DNA of 64,000 bases from Amycolatopsis keratiniphila subsp. keratiniphila. GTDB lineage: Bacteria > Actinomycetota > Actinomycetes > Mycobacteriales > Pseudonocardiaceae. This document shows, one piece after another, positions 43,296 through 52,093 of this stretch; position 1 is the first letter of the stretch; each line of letters begins with the position of its first letter. Under the pieces are notes generated by a model. The model worked only from the letters and a program-made list of their open reading frames with translations. It was not told the DNA's origin and did not search any database. The DNA lies in NCBI RefSeq assembly GCF_001620365.2, contig NZ_LQMT02000020.1:48956-112955 (forward strand). The letters run 5' to 3'. The position numbers and the translations under genes were made by a program.

Positions 43296-43840
43296 TCAGT
43301 AGGTCTCAGCGCCCGGCCAGCGGTCACTGAAGGTGATCGAAAAAGCGTTTAGTGCGGGTTCCATCGCATCTTCCACCGGGCTTGCCCGGTGGCGGTCGAG
43401 TCCAGACTCCGGGTGGCCAGATACAAGCACTTTAACGCAGCTTGTTCCGTCGGGAAATGGCTACGTGCCCGCACCGCGCGACGATACCTTGAATTCAAGG
43501 ATTCAATCGCACTCTTGGAACACATCACGCGACGAATCTCCGCAGCATAGTCCAAAAACGGGATGAACTCCTCCCATGTGTTGCGCCACAAACGGATCAT
43601 CGCGCCATACTTACGCCCCACCAGTCCTCCAGCTCATCCAACGCGACCGCCGCACGCTTCGACGCGAGCCGGAACCACGCACGTCTGCGCGATCGTCGCA
43701 GGCCACGCATTCGCCCAGGTCACGGTTTTTCATTTCAATCAACACTTGCATCCAGAACTTCGCACCCTCGACGCCCTGACCGGCCCGCAGCCCGAGCACA
43801 TCCCGACGACCTTCCATCGTGACATCGGCCCAGCTGATTA
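43296..43840 (-). pseudogene. IS256-family transposase remnant
   Basis: Three frames together read the C-terminal half of an IS256/mutator transposase: MEGRRDVLGLRAGQG-EGAKFWMQVLIEMKNRDL, then WEEFIPFLDYAAEIRRVMCSKSAIESLNSRYRRAVRARSHFPTEQAALKCLYL, then ALNAFSITFSDRWPG. At least two frameshifts and loss of the N-terminal half make it inactive. No intact terminal inverted repeats were found. It fills most of the gap between the oxidoreductase and the MarR-like gene. Confidence 0.8.
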
Positions 43841-43946
43841 ACGACGGTCAGCCGTCGTAGCGGAACGAATACGTCTTGTGCCTAAACTGCACGCAACCCG
43901 GCTGGGCGTTCACCGCGGACGGCGAATCGTCCTGAACATCACTTGC

Positions 43947-43977
43947 TTGACTTCAACTTTACTTGAGGTTCTACGGT
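43947..43977 (+). promoter_or_regulatory. MerR/SoxR-type promoter with 19-bp spacer
   Basis: TTGACT (43947-43952), a 19-bp spacer and TACGGT (43972-43977). Inside lies ACTTCAACTTTACTTGAGGT (43950-43969), an imperfect palindrome with strong resemblance to the SoxR-type operator. An over-long spacer with a palindrome between -35 and -10 is the hallmark of MerR-family activation. It points at the MarR-like gene starting at 44036. Confidence 0.65.
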
Positions 43978-44035
43978 CTCCGTATGATCTGCACTGCCTG
44001 CAGGTCTTACGGAGGCCTACCAGGAAAGGACATCC

Positions 44036-44503
44036 ATGACGACCCAGCAGATCTCCGACGCTGAGCTCGCCGGACAGCCCGCCGCGTACTGGACCGGTGT
44101 CACCTACGAGGCGCTCATCGCATACACCCGGGCCCAGCAGGCCGAAAAGGGATACACCCAGCCGCAGTTCTGGCTGCTGCGCAACCTGTCGGCGAACGAC
44201 ATCTCACCTGACGGCGAGGGGATGACCCTGCCGGAACTTCGAGAGGTCATGACCTCCTATCTCCGGCCCGAGGACGATTTGAAGGCGGAGGCCGAGGTGC
44301 TCCTGGATCGAGGCTGGCTGACCCAGGACGCCGAGGACCGGCTGTGGCTCACCAAGGAGGGGGAACAGGCCCGCGTCGACCTCGCACGCAACGCCCCCGC
44401 GATCCGTGCCGCCCTCCACGAGGGCATCGACGACGCGGACTACGTCACCACACTGAAGGTGCTCCAGCAACTGGTCCGCAACACTGGCGGGATCGTCGCC
44501 TGA
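44036..44503 (+). CDS. MarR-like winged-helix protein
   Basis: A 155-aa protein, EALIAYTRAQQAEKGYTQPQFWLLRNLSANDIS then GMTLPELREVMTSYLRPEDDLKAEAEVLLDRGWLTQDAEDRLWLTKEGEQARVDLA, giving the helical dimerisation plus winged-helix layout of MarR-type proteins, with a reduced wing. AGGAAAGGA precedes the ATG. It follows a MerR-type promoter and nothing else in the window looks like its partner. Possibly a redox- or drug-responsive regulator. Confidence 0.75.
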   Translation: MTTQQISDAELAGQPAAYWTGVTYEALIAYTRAQQAEKGYTQPQFWLLRNLSANDISPDGEGMTLPELREVMTSYLRPEDDLKAEAEVLLDRGWLTQDAEDRLWLTKEGEQARVDLARNAPAIRAALHEGIDDADYVTTLKVLQQLVRNTGGIVA

Positions 44504-44656
44504 TAGACCGAGGGGTCGATGACGCCGCCCGCACCGTGTTCACGGTCGGTGGTCCCCGCGACGGGCGTACCGAAACGATCGGCACGCGCCCGCCGACCAC
44601 GGGCGATCGCACCGCCGCGCGGGTGTTCGGGCGCGCGTTGACCACCGCCGGGGTGC

Positions 44657-44960
44657 GTGACCGGGTGGCGACGAAGACGACCTCGCCGATTCCGCCCGGT
44701 CGCCTTCGGATGCGCGCTCGGACTGTCGAGCCCCCGGTGCCGCGCGGTTGCTGATCATCGTGTCCGACGGGAAGATCCGCGACACGCCCCGCCGCAACGG
44801 GCAGCAACTTCTCGACCGGTTGCGCGCCACCGGTCGCGCCGTGTCGTGGATCTCCCGGACGTCCCTGGGCGCAAGCCGACGACCGAGGCGACCGTGCACG
44901 TGATGACCGCCCCCACGACCACCGCGCAGGCCAGTGGTCGCACCGCACGGCAACGCAACC
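44657..44960 (+). pseudogene. Probable VWA-domain protein remnant (frameshifted)
   Basis: One frame gives LLIIVSDGKIRDTPRRNGQQLLDRLRATGRAVSWIS, reminiscent of the end of a von Willebrand A domain (LxIxVSDG), and the adjacent frame continues with TTEATVHVMTAPTTTAQASGRTAR. The break between frames and lack of a start indicate decay. Family assignment is by eye and tentative. The rest of 44504-45016 holds no credible gene. Confidence 0.4.
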
Positions 44961-45016
44961 CTTCAAGGCGGCTGGGCCAAGCGGCAATCCGGCGTCCGCG
45001 AGCCCTAGAGGACCGA

Positions 45017-45062
45017 CTCTTAACCAGCGGGTTCGGGGTTCGAGACCCTGATGGCGCACAGT
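45017..45062. other. attR-like site: partial duplicate of tRNA-Lys 3' end
   Basis: 46 bp matching 40727-40772 with one substitution in the T-loop. The 5' half of the tRNA is missing, so it is not a functional tRNA. It closes the 4.3-kb interval begun at tRNA-Lys. A hairpin (arms AAAGCCCACC/GGTGGGCTTT, 45072-45122) follows, as beside the intact tRNA. Confidence 0.8.
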
Positions 45063-45098
45063 AAGAAACCAAAGCCCACCAACGATTATCCCTTGATT

Positions 45099-45745
45099 TC
45101 AAGGGTGTCGTCGGTGGGCTTTGTTGATGTGTGAGCCCGAGGTGGGGCCATCGTGAGCCCCGTCAAATGTCCCTCCATGATGAATGAGGCGGGGACCTCG
45201 GCCGCGGCCCTGGCTTCGTTGTTGTCGACCACGAGTGGCGCGCGACCTGCAGATCTTCTGACCGCGTTCGTAGCCGGCTCGACGAACCAGGCTCGCGGTC
45301 GCTTCGGCGCTGGCATGGGCGAGGGACGGGAGCACGCTGGTGTAGGTGTCGGCCGTCAGGACGATGCTTGCGTGGCCCAGCAGCGCTTGCACCGTCTTGA
45401 GGTCGTTCCCCGCGGCCAGCGACAGCGTCGCCGCGCCATGACGGAGGTCGCGGAAACGTACCGGCGGCAGCCCAGACTTGATGATCAGCCGACGGAACGA
45501 ATGCGATACGTAACTTGGGCTCCAATACTGCCCATTCCCGTGCGCGAAGACCCAACCGTCCGGAGCGCCTCCGCCTGGGCCGCGGTCTTCGGCAGGCACA
45601 CTACCGCTTTGCAGTCCCGCTCTTGAATCTGATGAGTCACCGCCAAGGTCGCCTCGTCGAGATCGAGGTCGCACCAGCGCAGGCCAAGGGCCTCGCCACG
45701 CCGCAACCCGGTCAAGGCCGCGACATGGAACAAGGGATGCAGCGG
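45099..45745 (-). pseudogene. Tyrosine recombinase (integrase) pseudogene, frameshifted and N-truncated
   Basis: One frame (45733 leftward) gives HVAALTGLRRGEALGLRWCDLDLDEATLAVTHQIQ with the catalytic Arg. Another gives DGWVFAHGNGQYWSPSYVSHSF, FRDLRHGAATLSLAAGNDLKTVQALLGHAS and ADTYTSVLPSLAHASAEATASLV, with box II His/Arg, second His and Tyr. A deletion of roughly 30 codons plus a frameshift separates them, and the N-terminal DNA-binding domains are absent. It is homologous to the remnant at 40904 and lies beside the second att copy, so two related elements probably integrated in tandem. Confidence 0.75.
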
Positions 45746-46147
45746 ATGATGCCCAGCGAACTGGAGAAACGCCGCGTGCAGCTCGCACCGGCCTGGCGCG
45801 GCCTCGGTGGAGTCGGACGACTACTCACCGCCCGGCTGCTCCGCTGGATCTGCACTGACCCACGACTCGTCGCTGTACTGCCGTTCCCCATCGACCTCGA
45901 CCGCGGCCTGCTCAAAGACGACTCGATCTTCGAACCGGCACTCGAAAAAGTACGCCGCACCTGGGCAGCACTCGGATTCCAACCCGCCACCGATCAGCTG
46001 TGGATCATGGACCCTGCGGACGGAGCACACGAGAGCACCATCACCAGCTCGATGCACACCTTGGCATTGATCGATAGACCGAACTCACACGTATCGCACC
46101 ATCGCTTCGCTTTGCGACACAGCGCATGGACATGTCCGGCACGGTGA
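45746..46147 (+). pseudogene. ORF fragment, possibly C-terminal part of a GNAT-like protein
   Basis: Up to 133 codons. The N-terminal part WRGLGGVGRLLTARLLRWICTDPRLVAVLPFPIDL and VRRTWAALGFQPATDQLWIMDP has the look of an acetyltransferase fold tail, with an R-G-x-G-x-G/A-like segment. No start context, no Shine-Dalgarno, and the left end abuts the integrase wreck. Probably a gene truncated by rearrangement. 46148-46232 shows nothing else. Confidence 0.35.
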
Positions 46148-46232
46148 CGACACTTTTGTCGGCATTGACCAGCTCCCATGGGCCTCGGCGGATCAACCGC
46201 CTGCCCCGTCCAACCAGCCTAATGTAGTGATC

Positions 46233-47051
46233 ATGACAACGGCAGCTCAAGAAGCCTTCCTACGTGCGTTCCACGCACATCGCCCCGCGGTTACCTCTGG
46301 CGCGATGAGCCAGGGCCGCGCGTCGGACGGCCGATCGAGCTACGAGATACTGCGAGACCAGGTCGAGGGCCATCCACGAGTGCTCGACCTCGGTTGCGGT
46401 GACGGCTTTCTGCTCGACTTGCTCGCCGGGGCCGGGCATGTCGTCGCCGGAGTGGACCTCTCGGGCGCCGAACTGCTGGTCGCCCGGCAGCGCCCATCCC
46501 TCGCCGCTGCGACGCTGCTCGAGGGACGAGCCCAGGCGCTGCCCTTCACTGACGGCGCCTTTGATGCGTGCGTGTCACATATGGCGTTCATGCTGATGCC
46601 GGAGGTCGAACGCGTCGCCGCGGAACTGGCCCGTGTCCTGATGCCCGGAGGACGACTGGCTTTGGTGCTCGGCGGCGGCGGAGCCGGCGGGGACGGCGCT
46701 TATGAACTGTTCCAGCGGCTGCTCCGGCCCGTGCTGGCCGACGCCCCCGCCGAACACCGGACTCCGCGACTGGGCGACCGGCGCACCCGGCACCGCGAAG
46801 GTATCGACGAGATACTCACTCCGCCCGGATTTTCGCCTGTCGAGTGGGCTACGGAGCAGATAGATCTCAGCGGCAGCGCCGAGCAGGTGTGGTCGACCGT
46901 CTCGGTGACCTACAACCTGATGCCCCTGGACCCCACGATCGTGAAGTCGATCGAGGACGAATTCCTGTCCCAGGCAGCCGGGCTGCGCGACGCCGGTGGC
47001 CGGGTCCCCTGCACCATGAACGTCCACGTGGTCACCACGACACTTGGCTGA
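46233..47051 (+). CDS. Class I SAM-dependent methyltransferase
   Basis: A 272-aa protein with motif I VLDLGCGDGFLLDLLAGAG, GVDLSGAELLVARQR, LLEGRAQALPFTDGAFDACVSHMAFMLMPE and VLMPGGRLALVLGGGG. The family covers UbiE/small-molecule methyltransferases. ATG at 46233; a GTG two codons earlier is also possible. It converges on the YcaO gene across a palindrome and could be the left edge of the biosynthetic locus or unrelated island cargo. Confidence 0.82.
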   Translation: MTTAAQEAFLRAFHAHRPAVTSGAMSQGRASDGRSSYEILRDQVEGHPRVLDLGCGDGFLLDLLAGAGHVVAGVDLSGAELLVARQRPSLAAATLLEGRAQALPFTDGAFDACVSHMAFMLMPEVERVAAELARVLMPGGRLALVLGGGGAGGDGAYELFQRLLRPVLADAPAEHRTPRLGDRRTRHREGIDEILTPPGFSPVEWATEQIDLSGSAEQVWSTVSVTYNLMPLDPTIVKSIEDEFLSQAAGLRDAGGRVPCTMNVHVVTTTLG

Positions 47052-47103
47052 TCCGGCTCGCCGACCGCACGAACACGACGTTCTCGCCCTGCTCTTGCCG
47101 GAA

Positions 47104-47141
47104 GGTCTGTTTCCAGCACTCCGGAGTGCTGGAAACAGACC
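47104..47141. terminator. Perfect 38-bp palindrome between convergent genes
   Basis: Arms 47104-47122 and 47123-47141 are exact complements with no loop. It lies between the methyltransferase stop (47051) and the end of the YcaO gene (47234), where it should terminate both. The remaining intergenic sequence has no gene. Confidence 0.7.
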
Positions 47142-47233
47142 CATTTCACCGGTTCCGCTGCCGGTGTCTGTGCGCGGGTGCCTTCCGAATCATGAGGTCC
47201 CGCAGATCCTTGGGAACGAACGTCCACCTGGAG

Positions 47234-48409
47234 TCAGTACCTCGGTCTCGGCACCACATGCCGGTCGGCGAACCTGAGCCCTGGCGCGACGACCTTGACG
47301 ACCGCGAAGTCCTCCGAGGTGCTCAGGTTCACGGCGATCGGCTCCACTCCTGTGAAGTCCTGGATCCTTCGGCTAATCCACGCGAGTTCCGCCTCGACAT
47401 CGTCGAACTCCGGACCACCGCCTTCCGAGCTGATCTCCGCGAAGGAGGCGAGGTCTCGAGGAACCGGCGGCAGCTCGCCGGAGCGACGCTGGACGTGCGC
47501 GTACATCGGGGCGAGATCATCACGGGTGCCGCTGATCGCGGTGAGCCTGCTTTGGACGGATTCCGTGATGGCCCGGCTCAGGGCAACCCCGACCGAGGCG
47601 TGTGCGCCCGAACCGACCGAAAAGACCGGGAAGTCGTGACTCCACACGTACGCGACGAAGCATGCGATGCCCCATCTGTTCGGCACCATGGCGATCTCGA
47701 ACACGGCGTCCGCATCGAGGATCTTGTCGATCAGTTCGGCACAGGCAGGATCTTCCACACTGGCCGGGTCGATATTGACCCGGCCGTCGAGCGAAGTGGT
47801 CAGATGTCGCAATGAGTTGCGTTCGAGCACTTCGTAGACCGCGTGCAGGGTGGCCTCGGGCACGTTGTTGCCCGAGGCCAGCCCGTTACTCCCGTTGCGC
47901 ATGCCGAGCGGTGACCAGTCCGAGGTCAGATTCCGGGCCATGTGCACCATGTGGTGCGGCACCAGCAGGGAGCTCCCGCCGACCAGGCCACGACCCGACA
48001 GCCAATCCAGCGGCGTCCGGTCGCCGACCAGACCTCCCGGGTAGTTGTCCAGCTGCTCCAGCCGGTACGGCAGGCCCAAGTCCACCGCCGGGACGTCGCG
48101 GACGTCGGGAGGCGGGCAACCGTACTCGGCGTGCCACAGCTCGATGGACTCCATCACCGCTGAGATCTTTGCCAACAGCAGAGAATGCCCTTTGCCCTGT
48201 GACACGCTCAAGGTTCTCGCCAACGGCCGGACCGCCATACAGACCGGGATCCCGATCACGTCTAGCCCGGTCACATCGGCGACCCTCGTCACGCCGTAGG
48301 TGCTCAGATGCGGCCGCATGACCTCCCAGGTGTGCTCGGGGAGCCGAGTGCGGTGCGTGCCGGTGAAAAAACTCTTGCGAGTGCCCGCGGTCACGATCTG
48401 TTCAGCCAT
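47234..48409 (-). CDS. YcaO-domain protein, probable peptide thioamide synthetase component
   Basis: A 391-aa YcaO enzyme. ATP-binding signatures are visible: AVMESIELWHAEYG (E-x-x-E), NGLASGNNVPEATLHAVYEVLERN and GSGAHASVGVALSRAITESVQSRL. The C-terminus (RHVVPRPRY) lacks the PxPxP tail of azoline cyclodehydratases. YcaO enzymes phosphorylate a backbone amide with ATP; with a TfuA partner, the known outcome is a thioamide. It overlaps the tfuA gene by 8 bp, so the two are translated together. It is the last gene of the operon. Confidence 0.92.
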   Translation of the reverse strand: MAEQIVTAGTRKSFFTGTHRTRLPEHTWEVMRPHLSTYGVTRVADVTGLDVIGIPVCMAVRPLARTLSVSQGKGHSLLLAKISAVMESIELWHAEYGCPPPDVRDVPAVDLGLPYRLEQLDNYPGGLVGDRTPLDWLSGRGLVGGSSLLVPHHMVHMARNLTSDWSPLGMRNGSNGLASGNNVPEATLHAVYEVLERNSLRHLTTSLDGRVNIDPASVEDPACAELIDKILDADAVFEIAMVPNRWGIACFVAYVWSHDFPVFSVGSGAHASVGVALSRAITESVQSRLTAISGTRDDLAPMYAHVQRRSGELPPVPRDLASFAEISSEGGGPEFDDVEAELAWISRRIQDFTGVEPIAVNLSTSEDFAVVKVVAPGLRFADRHVVPRPRY

Positions 48410-49802
48410 GGGCAGCGCTCCTGTCTTCGCGTAGCAGCACTTTGTCCACCAGACGCGCCGCGTGCGCCGCGTGCCGCAAGTAGAACGGGCGGACGGCGGC
48501 GACCGCCTCGTCGACAGAGATGAACCCACGATCGCGGGCGGCCGCTGTGAGATGGCGATCGTCGACCTCCACCCCCCAAACCGTACCGAGATGGGTTTTC
48601 AACCTCGTGGTCTTCAAGTTGTCGATGTGTTTGGTGTGGTTCACTCCGGCCACCTCGCGGTTGATCACGAAGGACTCGGCGACCGCCTGTTCCGTGCGTG
48701 GCAAATCGACGAGGAGCCCTTCGGCATCGAACGGCGTCCTGGGGAAGTCAGGAGACTTCGAGGAGGACCGGACCAGGACACGGACGACCAGTTCCTCCTC
48801 GTCACGGGACGCCAACTCTTCCGGGGTGAGCCATTCGGCCGTCCGATCCGCGGTGAGCAATTCGAGGCCCCGTTCAGGCAGAGCGGCGGCCGCGAGGGCC
48901 CGTTCTCGCAATGGCAGGTCGGCTCGGGCGGTCCCGGATCTCGCGACACGGCTCAGGACGTGCCGCTCCCATCGGAGTGGAAAGTCCAGGTCGTAGATCT
49001 GCTGGTAGTTGAACACGGCCAGCCCGGAGCCAGGCGACGCGGACACACTCGGGCCGCGGAACTGCGCGAGCCATCGCGCCAGGTGCATCGTGCGCCAGTC
49101 GTCCTTGCTCTTCCAGTCGAGCTCAGGCGTGCTCTCAACGAGACCAAGCCGTCCTTGAGCCACCACGTCGAGTGCCAGGAGAGCGTCCTGCCGTTTCAAG
49201 TCGCCGGCGCTCGGCGATGTCTCGACGAACCTCCGGACGACGGCGACGGATCGGTGCAGACCGCCACCAAGAGACACCGACTCGGCTTCGAGCACCGGCC
49301 ACTTCCGCAGGGGATAGGGCAGACTCTTCGCGAGTTCGACGATCCGCTCGGCATGTTCCGCGGGAATGGTCCCGTCGGTCACGCAAAGTCCGACGGCATG
49401 CCGGACGTTGACCAACGCCTCGCTGAGCAGTCGCCAATCAGGTGGCGGAGCGTGGGTCACCGCCACTTCGTCGTCCGCGTCGATGACGCCGTCCCGGTAC
49501 ATTTCGAAGACCGAGCCGATCCCGATCATGCCGTACCGATACATCTCGGCGGCGCGCAGCGCGCCCATGCTCGACGCGCCGGCCACAGTCGCGCCGGCGG
49601 CCATCACGTCGAGGATCTCCTTGTGCCGCACCGCCGGTTCCTGGTGGAACAGCCCGTCGATGACCAGCACCACATCACCTTCACCGGCCCGGAGCCTGAG
49701 CAGGTCGCCGAGCTTGACCGGCCCGTGCACCACGGCTCCGTCGAGATGCCGGTGTACTTCGTCATGGCCGAGGGTCGGGCCGGCGAAAACATGGACGGTC
49801 AC
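48402..49802 (-). CDS. TfuA-like protein, partner of YcaO
   Basis: A 466-aa protein whose first 170 residues form the TfuA core: VHVFAGPTLG, VVLVIDGLFHQEPAVRHKEILDVMAAGATVAGASSMGALRAAEMYRYGMIGIGSVFEMYRDGVIDADDEVAVTHAPP. The remaining 290 residues are a poorly conserved helical extension. TfuA proteins work with YcaO in thioamidation of McrA and of thioviridamide-type peptides, probably handling the sulfur donor. The GTG start has GGAGGAG 5-11 bases upstream. Confidence 0.9.
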   Translation of the reverse strand: MTVHVFAGPTLGHDEVHRHLDGAVVHGPVKLGDLLRLRAGEGDVVLVIDGLFHQEPAVRHKEILDVMAAGATVAGASSMGALRAAEMYRYGMIGIGSVFEMYRDGVIDADDEVAVTHAPPPDWRLLSEALVNVRHAVGLCVTDGTIPAEHAERIVELAKSLPYPLRKWPVLEAESVSLGGGLHRSVAVVRRFVETSPSAGDLKRQDALLALDVVAQGRLGLVESTPELDWKSKDDWRTMHLARWLAQFRGPSVSASPGSGLAVFNYQQIYDLDFPLRWERHVLSRVARSGTARADLPLRERALAAAALPERGLELLTADRTAEWLTPEELASRDEEELVVRVLVRSSSKSPDFPRTPFDAEGLLVDLPRTEQAVAESFVINREVAGVNHTKHIDNLKTTRLKTHLGTVWGVEVDDRHLTAAARDRGFISVDEAVAAVRPFYLRHAAHAARLVDKVLLREDRSAAHG

Positions 49803-49841
49803 AGCACTCCTCCATAGCGAAAATTACTTGCCGGGCAGGCG

Positions 49842-50753
49842 TCAACGCCGGACCGTGCCTTCCTTCAGCCGAGAAATCATTCTCAGCGTGGTGTCGATCG
49901 GCGCCTCGTCGTCCAGTGATACCGGCCGCAGCGGGACATCCTTATTGGACAGAGCCACGCGCTCGTTCCAGGTTTCCTTTCCGCTAAAGGGAATTGTCTC
50001 GCCTTCGTTGTATTCGGGGTACGCACGATAGAAGTTCACGTCCTTGACTGGACGGCCGCGGACCAGGATCGGATCGAGGTAGAGGTTGTCGCTGCTGATC
50101 CGGGTCGAGGTGGAGATATAGCCGAGGTCGAGGCCGCAACGACGGACGTTCGACGTGTTGGGGCCAGAGCAGTGCAGCAGATTGGGGTGATGGATCGAGA
50201 CGTCGCCAGGGCTCAGCTCGATATCGACGATTCCCCGCTCGGCCGACCACTCGTTGACGATGTCCTGATCGGCCATCGAGAAGAGCATGTTGGGCTGGTC
50301 CGTCCGCAGCGTGGGCTCGTGGAGCGGCAGGCGATGGCTACCAGGAACCATCCGGAGGCAGCCGTTCTCGGTGGTGCTCGGATCGATGGCGACCCAGACT
50401 GTCAGCGCCTCCATCGGGTCCAGCTTCCAGTACGCGCCGTCCTGATGCCACAACACCGGCTGACCGTCGAGCGGTGGCTTGCAGATGTAGTGAGCGGTGA
50501 AGGAAGCGAGATCCGAGCCGAGGAAGTACTCGGCGATATCCACTAGTCGGGGGTCCGAAATCAGGCGCACCCAAAAGGCGTCGTGCCGGATCAACGGGTG
50601 GTGGAAATGTTCGGGCCGAAGGTCTGGGTATTTTGCCATGAGCCATTTGACGTGTGAGTCGACTTCGGCGACGAGGTCGACTGGGAGCACGTCACGGATG
50701 ATGGCGTAACCGTTCTCTTCGTAGTCGGCGGCAGCCTGTTCCAGTTTGTTCAT
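49842..50753 (-). CDS. PhyH-family Fe(II)/2-oxoglutarate dioxygenase
   Basis: A 303-aa protein with the facial-triad HxD in VLWHQDGAYWKLDPMEALTVWVAIDPSTTENGCLRMVPGSH, the distal His in SIHHPNLLHCSGPNTSNVRR and an Arg for 2-oxoglutarate. It should hydroxylate a substrate, either the peptide or its acyl cap. The ATG is set by AGAGGAG about 7 bases upstream. It sits mid-operon between the exporter and tfuA, 36-39 bp from each. Confidence 0.9.
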   Translation of the reverse strand: MNKLEQAAADYEENGYAIIRDVLPVDLVAEVDSHVKWLMAKYPDLRPEHFHHPLIRHDAFWVRLISDPRLVDIAEYFLGSDLASFTAHYICKPPLDGQPVLWHQDGAYWKLDPMEALTVWVAIDPSTTENGCLRMVPGSHRLPLHEPTLRTDQPNMLFSMADQDIVNEWSAERGIVDIELSPGDVSIHHPNLLHCSGPNTSNVRRCGLDLGYISTSTRISSDNLYLDPILVRGRPVKDVNFYRAYPEYNEGETIPFSGKETWNERVALSNKDVPLRPVSLDDEAPIDTTLRMISRLKEGTVRR

Positions 50754-50788
50754 ACTTCGCTCCTCTTTCTTCGGCTCGAGTGATCGCC

Positions 50789-52093
50789 TCAGCTCTCGGA
50801 CTTCTTTCCCTCGTCCGGTACTTCCCACTCCACAGGAAGATCACGTTGGTCGCGCAGCGGCGATCGCAACAGGATCACCGTGGGAAGGGCCATCTCCAGT
50901 ACCGCGATCCACAGTGCGGTGCCGGTGGACCACATATGGGCAAGCAGGCCTGCGCTAAGGCCACCGAGTGTGGTCGCCCCGCGTGTGACGACAATGTAGG
51001 CCGCCGACACGCGTCCGAGGTACGCCGACGGCGTCACACGCGCGCGCAACCCGGCTCCGGCGACCGACCTACCCACGATTACGAAGTTGATCCCGATCGC
51101 CGCGGCGAAAGCGAGCGGCACCGCGATAGTCGTGAACACACCGGCGAACGGCATCGCCAGCAAGACGAACGGGGCCAGCCCGGCGAACAGCAGCGTCATC
51201 CTGATCTCGCCGTAGCGCCGCCGCAGGTGGGGACACATCAAAGACGACAACACTCCGGAGACCGCTCCCAAGGAGGCCTGCAGACCGAAGACCCAAGGCG
51301 ACATACCGACGTCGCGCAGCAGGAACACCGGCAGCGTCGCGAGCAGGATGCCGATACCGAGATTGAACAGGGACGTTTGGACCAGCATCAACCGCAAGAA
51401 GGGCTGCCGCCACGACATTCGCAGGCCCTCGGTGATGTCCCGGCGGAAGCTCTGCCTCGATTCCCGGACCGCCTCACGGACCTTCCGCTCTACGCGGATC
51501 CCCTGCACCATCAGCGCCGAAGCGGCGTGGCACACAGCGGCGAAGAGGTACAGCAAGGGCGCAGCCACACTCTGCGTCAGGAAACCGGCGATCCCGGGCG
51601 AGACCGCTTGGATCGCGTTCTCCGAGGTCTGGAGGCGAGCGTTCGCATCGGCGATGTCCCGCTTCGGCATCAGCTCCGGGAGCACACTCGTGTGGGCGAT
51701 GTCGAAGAACACCCCCGCCAGGCTCTCCAAGAACGCAACGACGAGCAGCTGCCCGACGGTGAGCACGCCCAGAACGTAAGCCAACGGCACGCTGCCGAAC
51801 GCCAGTGCGTAACAGACGTCTGCACAAATCAGCACTGTCTTCTTGTTCCAGCGGTCGATCCAGACGCCCGCGGGGAGGCCGAACAAGAGGTAGCCGACGC
51901 GGGTGAACGCGAAAATCAGGCTGACCTCGAGGGGACCAGCGTGCAGAAGCAGGACCGCGGTGATCGGCAGCGCGAACCCCGCGACCTCGCCGGCCGAGTA
52001 CCGCAGCCCGTTCGCACCCCACAGACGTCGGAATGCAGGTTGCCGGAGTACCTCTGTATCCCGGTTCGAATCGTTACGCACCTTCGCGCTCAT
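50789..52093 (-). CDS. MFS exporter (EntS/MFS_3-like)
   Basis: A 434-aa protein with about 12 transmembrane helices. PAFRRLWGANGLRYSAGEVAGFALPITAVLLL and GVWIDRWNKKTVLICADV (the loop 2-3 motif) place it in the EntS-like group that exports siderophores and small natural products. The start MSAKVRN follows AAGGACCTTG and overlaps the adenylation gene by 20 bp. Likely exports the product and gives self-protection. Confidence 0.87.
   Translation of the reverse strand: MSAKVRNDSNRDTEVLRQPAFRRLWGANGLRYSAGEVAGFALPITAVLLLHAGPLEVSLIFAFTRVGYLLFGLPAGVWIDRWNKKTVLICADVCYALAFGSVPLAYVLGVLTVGQLLVVAFLESLAGVFFDIAHTSVLPELMPKRDIADANARLQTSENAIQAVSPGIAGFLTQSVAAPLLYLFAAVCHAASALMVQGIRVERKVREAVRESRQSFRRDITEGLRMSWRQPFLRLMLVQTSLFNLGIGILLATLPVFLLRDVGMSPWVFGLQASLGAVSGVLSSLMCPHLRRRYGEIRMTLLFAGLAPFVLLAMPFAGVFTTIAVPLAFAAAIGINFVIVGRSVAGAGLRARVTPSAYLGRVSAAYIVVTRGATTLGGLSAGLLAHMWSTGTALWIAVLEMALPTVILLRSPLRDQRDLPVEWEVPDEGKKSES

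Noticed and set aside
44445..45059. 204-codon minus-strand ORF between the MarR-like gene and the partial tRNA
   Set aside because: It begins inside the duplicated tRNA end (HQGLEPRTRWL) and is low-complexity; the plus strand carries the likely VWA remnant.
45017..45062. Possible second functional tRNA-Lys
   Set aside because: Only the 3' 46 bp are present; acceptor 5' strand and D-arm are missing and the T-loop has a substitution. Treated as an att scar.
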